60,518 nucleotides of DNA from Hymenochaete sp. R1 (lineage: Eukaryota > Basidiomycota > Agaricomycetes > Hymenochaetales > Hymenochaetaceae), in the NCBI GenBank assembly GCA_019400425.1, contig JAFREE010000145.1, positions 1-60,518 of the forward strand, read 5' to 3'. Positions 57,273 through 60,518 of the stretch are shown in pieces. The notes under the pieces are model-generated. The model worked only from the letters and a program-made list of their open reading frames with translations. It was not told the origin of the DNA and did no database searches. A program made the position numbers and the translations under genes. The first letter of the stretch is position 1; every line of letters starts with the position of its first letter.

Positions 57273-59044
57273 TCATAGTTTCCCCTTCATAAGGTTCTCC
57301 CATCTCCTAACGCACGAGTTTGGTCGGTAGTCTGGAGAGAAAACAGAAAACCCCGTCAGCCACCCAAGCCTCAGAATTTTGAATTCGGCGAAAGGAAACT
57401 CACCAAAGCTGTCCGTCGGGTCGCACCAACATTTTCCCTCTTGATGGAAATGCCCTTGCGGACACCTCTGGAATGGATCGTGCCGGTACCCGACGTCGCG
57501 GAAGAAGTGCACCTGGTCTTTCCGTGCGAAAAGCGCCGCAGCGATGGAGTGCACAGGCGCGTCGCCCCATCTTTCGTAGTAGAACCCACCGGACTTTTCA
57601 AGGTATTCGAAGAAGGCGGTGTACGCGGGTGAGCGCCAGAACTCCATGTCGGCGATTTCGAAGTTGGACCAGACTGGGGAAGCGAACGGAAAAGATGAGT
57701 ATATGCATTTAGATGCGAGAACCGAGATGAGAGAAAGACAAAACGCACAATGGCATAGGTTGTATGAGTTCCCACCGTCATTTGAAATGAAGTCGATTGC
57801 GTTATTCTCAGCAATATGCTGTGGGTACTCTTTCATGAATTCTTTGACGGTGTTCCACAGTGATGGGATCGTTTGTTGCCACTCGAACAGTGAGATCGTG
57901 AATCCGTAGACTTTATTTTGCTCTTGCATCATGAGGAAAGGGTCGTACTCCATGTCGCAAAAGAATTTGACACCGGGCTCGACTCGCCAGTAATAACGGT
58001 ATTCTTGGAGTAGAGGGTGGCGATAGAAGAACTATATTCAGATTCGTTAGCTATACTGACAGTGAAACTTAGGAATATACTTTTACTTACGCCAGAGTTA
58101 AATCGACACATGTTCCTGTACCTGTAACACCAAATCATAGAACCGTTAGTTCATTTGATTCACACCCTGGGTGTATGCGCCCCAAATCAATAGTTGCAAC
58201 ATTACTCACGATACACTTCCTAGAAACCAACAAAGTCGCCCATCAGTTATGAATGTGTGGCCACGATACGGATTTGGAGACATACCTCCGTAGATGATGT
58301 TCTGCGCCATGAGTCTGTTGCGACCATCCCTCGCTCTATCCTCGTCAACCCAATCTGGCTGCTTCCAATGCTCATCGGGGATGACGCCGTAAGAGACGTT
58401 CCCAGAGACAATTTGGCTCGTGCGTCTAAATGACGTAAAATTAAACAGAACAGGTGCGTCCAATATTAGCACAACAGATCCCGAATGACGCGGTTGCGCG
58501 ATGCCCGCCTTCAATAGGCACGCAGAAACAGAAGATAGGTGACGTACTGGATGAACTTCTCATCGAACGGCTCATCGTTCAAGAAGACCCATGGATAGTT
58601 AAATCGTCTGTTGAACCGATCTTCGACTTGCATAATACTTGCTGCAGCGTCGTTGACTTCGCTATTCCGTACAAGCATGACAAGCGCCGCGTTTGCCCGA
58701 ATAGGTTGTGCTAAGCCATCCTGGATGTCGGTGATGGATACGGTATTGTTCCCGAGGCGGTCTTGAAGGAGGTCAATAAGATCTGAAGTAGAGGCGTCTC
58801 CCAGAGGTTTGGACAGCTTTGCGGCTGCAGCGCCTCGCCATGCTTGCACGGTCGATGAATAGCTTCCGTCCAGCGAGAAGCTACGAATGTAATGAAGAGT
58901 AACCTGCACAGAAGGCTCATTAGTAATGATAAGTCATGAAACTGAAAGGAACGCGATACGCACGAGGAGCAAGAGGATTGGAATGAGATAGCGGAGACTA
59001 TGGACCACACGAGCTGACTGAGAGGGCGACATGGGGCTACCCAT
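57273..59044 (-). CDS. GT15 alpha-1,2-mannosyltransferase (Kre2/Mnt1/Ktr family)
   Basis: Starts MGSPMSPSQSARVVHSLRYL (59044), with IPILLLLV completing a type II signal anchor across an intron. A stem region follows (TLHYIRSFSLDGSYSSTVQA). The catalytic domain then begins: IRANAALVMLVRNSEVNDAA, RRFNYPWVFLNDEPFDEKFI, SGNVSYGVIPDEHWKQPDWV, CDMEYDPFLMMQEQNKVYGF, TISLFEWQQTIPSLWNTVKE, WSNFEIADMEFWRSPAYTAF with the family's nucleophile-region Glu, GGFYYERWGDAPVHSIAAAL, VGYRHDPFQRCPQGH and DYRPNSCVRRWENLMKGKL. It adds alpha-1,2-mannose from GDP-Man to O- and N-glycans in the Golgi. An in-frame ATG at 59224 would add a Pro/Ser-rich 60-residue head; the shorter start is preferred because it puts the anchor near the N-terminus, as in the family. 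Confidence 0.93.
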
Positions 59045-60518
59045 GATGATGGGCAAGAACGCGTCGAGTGAGCTGTGCTCGAGAGATGTGGACGACGACG
59101 ACGGCGATGGACAACGGCTCGAAGGAGCTGAAGGGGACAAGGCGTTATGAAGGCGAGAAGCAAGGGATAAGATATTTAAAAGGGGGGGAGGGGAGCTGCT
59201 GCGGACGGGAAACGGGGGTTCCATGGGGTCCGGGTCCTCCGAGTCGACTGCTCACCCTCCAGCTCCACTCGTTGCCAGCCTCAGTTCCTCTCCCTTTGCT
59301 CCCCATCATCATTCATTCTCGCCTATCCAATTATACACATTTTTGCTTCTTGCTCCATTTCAGCACTTTATTGTTGCACTCCTCCTTTCTTTTTTGCCAT
59401 CTGAGAGGTGAACAAAGACAGTGAAGGTGGTAGAGGCCAGGGCCGCATATGATGATGATGACGGCTGCCGCGACTACGGCGGGAGGCGGGTCGATCGGCC
59501 GTTCGGAGTGTTTGTATTTGCTGTTCTCGGCACCGCCTTAGTTTGTCCCGTCCCGTCCGGCTGCTATTTTTGGAGTCAGCCCAAACTCGTTCCTCGGTCA
59601 CCCCGCTGTCATCCATTTTAATTCATTTAATCTATATCCCGTATCCTGCCTACCTTATCAATATCATCTCTGCCCGTCCCCAGCCAACCAACGTGACCAC
59701 CATGATCCTCCGAGAAAACAAAAGAACCACAGGTACCATATTTTAACATATTGAAAGACGACATAAGAAGATGGTCGGATGTTTTCATCTGCTGCACCAC
59801 ACATGAATAACTGGCTCACGACGTCCACCCATCCATGGACAACACCCGAAACTGTCAGCCCTTCCCTAGCATCCGGGCTTTTTTACCTCCCGCTTTCAAA
59901 ACCATCCGGATTTTCTTGAGAACCTGAAGCTGATCAGCCTACGAACAGGTAGGTAGCGCGGGTTCTGATTCTCGCGCAGTACCACATTTGGTGCGATTCT
60001 GTCGACTAATTTCGGGGACCCTCGTCTCTTAGGCTACGCACATATGTTTTATGTTGCTGGGATCTGTGACGTGGCGCGTATGGTCTGTGCTTCCTTTCAC
60101 ACACGCATACAGCTCAGCAAACGCAGTCCACATCAACACATTATGATCGATGGAACGATGCGCTGGCCATCACGACTGTTCGCCAACCACGCGACCACGG
60201 TCAATCGCACCTGAAATGTACACGGACTACTGATCAAGTCTACTTCACGTTCAAATGCGGTGGCTGGCAAGCTTGAAACTTCGAAATGTAGATCGCCGTA
60301 TCCGTATGCAAGCTCCTGTATGGAAGCTGTTACAGCGTCGCTTCACTCACCAGCGCACAGTCAGGTTAGGATCGTTTCGTTTTCTTTTGATCGGAAAGTA
60401 AGTCTGGGGTCCCGATCGACGAGGCTATATTTGGACTCGTTTACGGTTGCCCAGAGAGATCAGCTTCATTTTTTGTTAGCCGCGTCTCGCTTAAGAGGTG
60501 CCAGGGGGGTATTGGCAC
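59045..60518. other. Terminal intergenic stretch
   Basis: Mannosyltransferase promoter and unassigned DNA. I see no coding region, RNA gene or repeat that I can support to the window end. Confidence 0.4.

Overview
The window is nuclear DNA of a filamentous basidiomycete, most likely an Agaricomycete (mushroom-forming fungus). Genes are compact, cut by many 45-80 bp GT-AG introns, and lie on both strands. Family markers point the same way: a DUF6534 multipass membrane protein, a CaaX pheromone-precursor-like gene, an Skt5-type chitin synthase regulator, a BAH-domain DNA methyltransferase, a GT15 mannosyltransferase and an MYND protein. I saw no transposon, rRNA, tRNA or CRISPR array. The species cannot be named from the sequence.

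Layout, left to right. 0.3-5.7 kb (+): stand-alone DUF2156 aminoacyl-transferase-like protein, enolase, and an unknown acidic protein. 6.1-16.2 kb (-): NOP10 (tiny, three exons), EXO84, HOG1 MAP kinase, and a DNMT1-like cytosine methyltransferase. The methyltransferase is head-to-head with THOC1/HPR1 (+, 16.2-18.7 kb); their start codons are only 14 bp apart. 20.2-21.4 kb (+): a secreted protein made almost wholly of 18-residue repeats ending in dibasic sites, that is, a Kex2-processed repeat precursor. 21.9-23.7 kb (+): UDP-glucose 4-epimerase. 24.1-33.5 kb (-): mitochondrial methylcrotonoyl-CoA carboxylase alpha subunit, CorA-type Mg2+ transporter, and an Skt5/Chs4-like Sel1-repeat protein with CaaX box. 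33.9-41.2 kb (+): Pin1/Ess1 prolyl isomerase, MOSC-domain mARC-like protein, USP12/46 (CreB)-like deubiquitinase. 41.2-44.0 kb: a gene-poor stretch holding the 46-codon lipopeptide pheromone-like gene (-). 44.0-59.0 kb: mitochondrial ribosomal protein bS15m (+), F-box protein (-), DUF6534 protein (-), MYND protein (+), GT15 mannosyltransferase (-). The last 1.5 kb holds nothing I can support.

Most genes are single-copy housekeeping genes (glycolysis, secretion, transcript export, osmosignalling, wall synthesis, leucine breakdown) and do not form a functional cluster. Two loci stand out because both encode candidate secreted signals: the Kex2-type repeat precursor near 20-21 kb and the CaaX pheromone-like precursor near 42.7 kb. 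No STE3-type receptor and no UstYa-type tailoring enzyme is visible, so their partners, if any, lie elsewhere.

A second theme is gene structure. Microexons of 14, 19 and 22 nt carry parts of the active sites of USP, HOG1 and the carboxylase. The catalytic Cys codons of both the USP and the DNA methyltransferase are split by introns. A possible GC-AG intron lies in the MYND gene. Several of these genes, NOP10 and the pheromone-like gene above all, are easily missed by length-based gene calling.
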